A DNA stretch of 5,117 nucleotides from Pseudomonadota bacterium (GTDB lineage Bacteria > Myxococcota > Bradymonadia > UBA4248): positions 1 to 5,117 of the forward strand of contig JAGBXG010000268.1 of NCBI GenBank assembly GCA_017629415.1, in the 5' to 3' direction. The position numbers and the translations under genes are program-made. Position 1 is the first letter of the stretch, and each line of letters opens with the position of its first letter. The notes beneath the pieces were generated by a model. It ran no database searches. It saw only the letters and a list, made by a program, of their open reading frames with translations, and was not told the DNA's origin. Positions 4,404 to 5,117 of the stretch are shown here, in pieces.

Positions 4404-5117
4404 TTATTCGACGGTAACGGATTTGGCGAGGTTTCTGGGTTGGTCAACGTCGTTTCCGAGCATGTCGGCAATATTGTATGCGAGTAGCTGCAGGTAGAGC
4501 ACGCATAGGAAGGGTTGGACGAGTTCGTTGCAGTTTGGGATGGGGAAGGCGTGTTCGGAAACGCGTGTGAGCATGTCGTCGCCTTCTGTGACGATGCTGA
4601 TGATGCGTCCGCCGCGCGCTTTGACTTCTTGGAGATTGGAGAGTGTTTTTTCGTATGTGGAGTTTTTGGGGGCGATGACGATGACGGGGAGTCGGTCGTC
4701 GATGAGTGCGATGGGGCCGTGTTTCATTTCGCCGGATGGATATGCTTCGGCGTGAATGTATGTGATTTCTTTGAGTTTAAGCGCGCCTTCGAGTGCGATG
4801 GGGTAGTGTACGTTTCGTCCGAGGTAGAGGAATGAGTTGGCTCGCAGGAGTCTAGGTGCGGCGTTTCGTACTTCGGTTGCGCGAGCCAGGATGGATTCCA
4901 TTTGCTGTGGTATGGCGCGTAGTGCGCTGAGTATTTCGCGAGCTTGTGTTGTATCGATGGATTGGCGTTTTCGTGCGATGTGAATGGCCAGCAGGATAAG
5001 TGATGCGAATTGTGTGGTGAAGGCTTTTGTGGATGCGACGCCGATTTCGGGATCCGCGCGAGTATAGAACGTGGCGTCGGAAGCTCTCGGTATGGTTGAG
5101 TCCATGACATTGCAGAT
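4404..5117 (-). CDS. glmS: Glutamine-fructose-6-phosphate aminotransferase, C-terminal part (start outside window)
   Basis: GlmS converts fructose-6-phosphate and glutamine to glucosamine-6-phosphate and glutamate in the cytoplasm, the first step towards UDP-GlcNAc for peptidoglycan and LPS. About 237 residues are visible of a family length near 600: the end of the first SIS domain and all of the second. The frame is open to the window edge and reads ICNVMDSTIPRAS, matching the family mid-SIS1 segment, so the ATG at 5105 is internal. EIGVASTKAFTTQ, YPIALEGALKLKEITYIHAE, SGEMKHGP and the terminal LAKSVTVE are all conserved. The residues corresponding to E. coli Glu488, His504 and Lys603 are present (codons at 4767-4769, 4719-4721 and 4422-4424). 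The isomerase half therefore looks intact. The glutaminase half is not in view. A terminator follows about 54 bp downstream. No glmS-ribozyme-like leader can be judged, because the 5' end is missing. Confidence 0.97.
   Translation of the reverse strand: MCNVMDSTIPRASDATFYTRADPEIGVASTKAFTTQFASLILLAIHIARKRQSIDTTQAREILSALRAIPQQMESILARATEVRNAAPRLLRANSFLYLGRNVHYPIALEGALKLKEITYIHAEAYPSGEMKHGPIALIDDRLPVIVIAPKNSTYEKTLSNLQEVKARGGRIISIVTEGDDMLTRVSEHAFPIPNCNELVQPFLCVLYLQLLAYNIADMLGNDVDQPRNLAKSVTVE

Noticed and set aside
4175..4471. 98-aa minus-strand open frame with a repeated Cys-Tyr-Ala peptide
   Set aside because: The peptide repeat is a translation of the duplicated hairpin elements, and the frame overlaps glmS and the small membrane protein gene.
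4515..4835. Asp/Glu/Cys-rich plus-strand frame opposite glmS
   Set aside because: It is a shadow of a well-conserved gene on the other strand; the odd composition comes from the G+T-rich strand.
4404..5105. ATG at 5105 as a start of an independent SIS-domain protein
   Set aside because: The codons upstream continue the GlmS match (ICNV), so this is an internal methionine of a full-length gene cut by the window edge.

Overview
The window is an ordinary chromosomal stretch of a Gram-negative-type bacterium. It holds two translation genes, a membrane protein, a cell-wall precursor enzyme and two proteins of unknown function. The lineage cannot be fixed from sequence alone. An LRR protein with an N-terminus like the TIGR02996 repeat-companion domain, and a YihY protein with a long C-terminal extension, weakly suggest a deltaproteobacterial or myxococcal/bradymonadal relative (inference, low confidence). 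There is no phage, transposase, CRISPR array, tRNA or rRNA in view.

Layout: (1) 1-831, the 3' part of rplJ (L10) and complete rplL (L7/L12), with a candidate internal promoter and hairpin between them. (2) 832-1377, a gene-free stretch. It starts with a strong terminator. It then carries a 188-bp tandem duplication of the rplL tail plus terminator, built on an older decayed copy of the same tail. The last ~250 bp are AT-rich and hold a good sigma70-like promoter. The usual next gene, rpoB, is absent. (3) 1378-2367 (+), a leucine-rich-repeat protein. (4) 2399-2439, a perfect 13-bp stem terminator that could serve both converging genes. (5) 2500-3861 (-), a YihY/UPF0761 membrane protein. (6) 3862-3960, a short divergent intergenic region with a 7-bp-arm palindrome. 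(7) 3961-4203 (+), a small single-pass membrane protein. (8) 4204-4403, two diverged copies of a two-hairpin element lying between converging genes; one copy looks like the plus-strand terminator and the other like the minus-strand terminator. (9) 4404-5117 (-), the C-terminal part of GlmS, running off the window.

L10 and L7/L12 together form the ribosomal stalk. GlmS makes glucosamine-6-phosphate for peptidoglycan and LPS. The remaining genes show no evident functional link to each other and appear to be separate transcription units in alternating orientation.

The most unusual features are non-coding. One is the layered duplication of the rplL 3' end with its terminator. The other is the pair of hairpin repeats at 4247-4388, whose stems differ by compensatory base changes. 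I see no convincing new multi-gene system.
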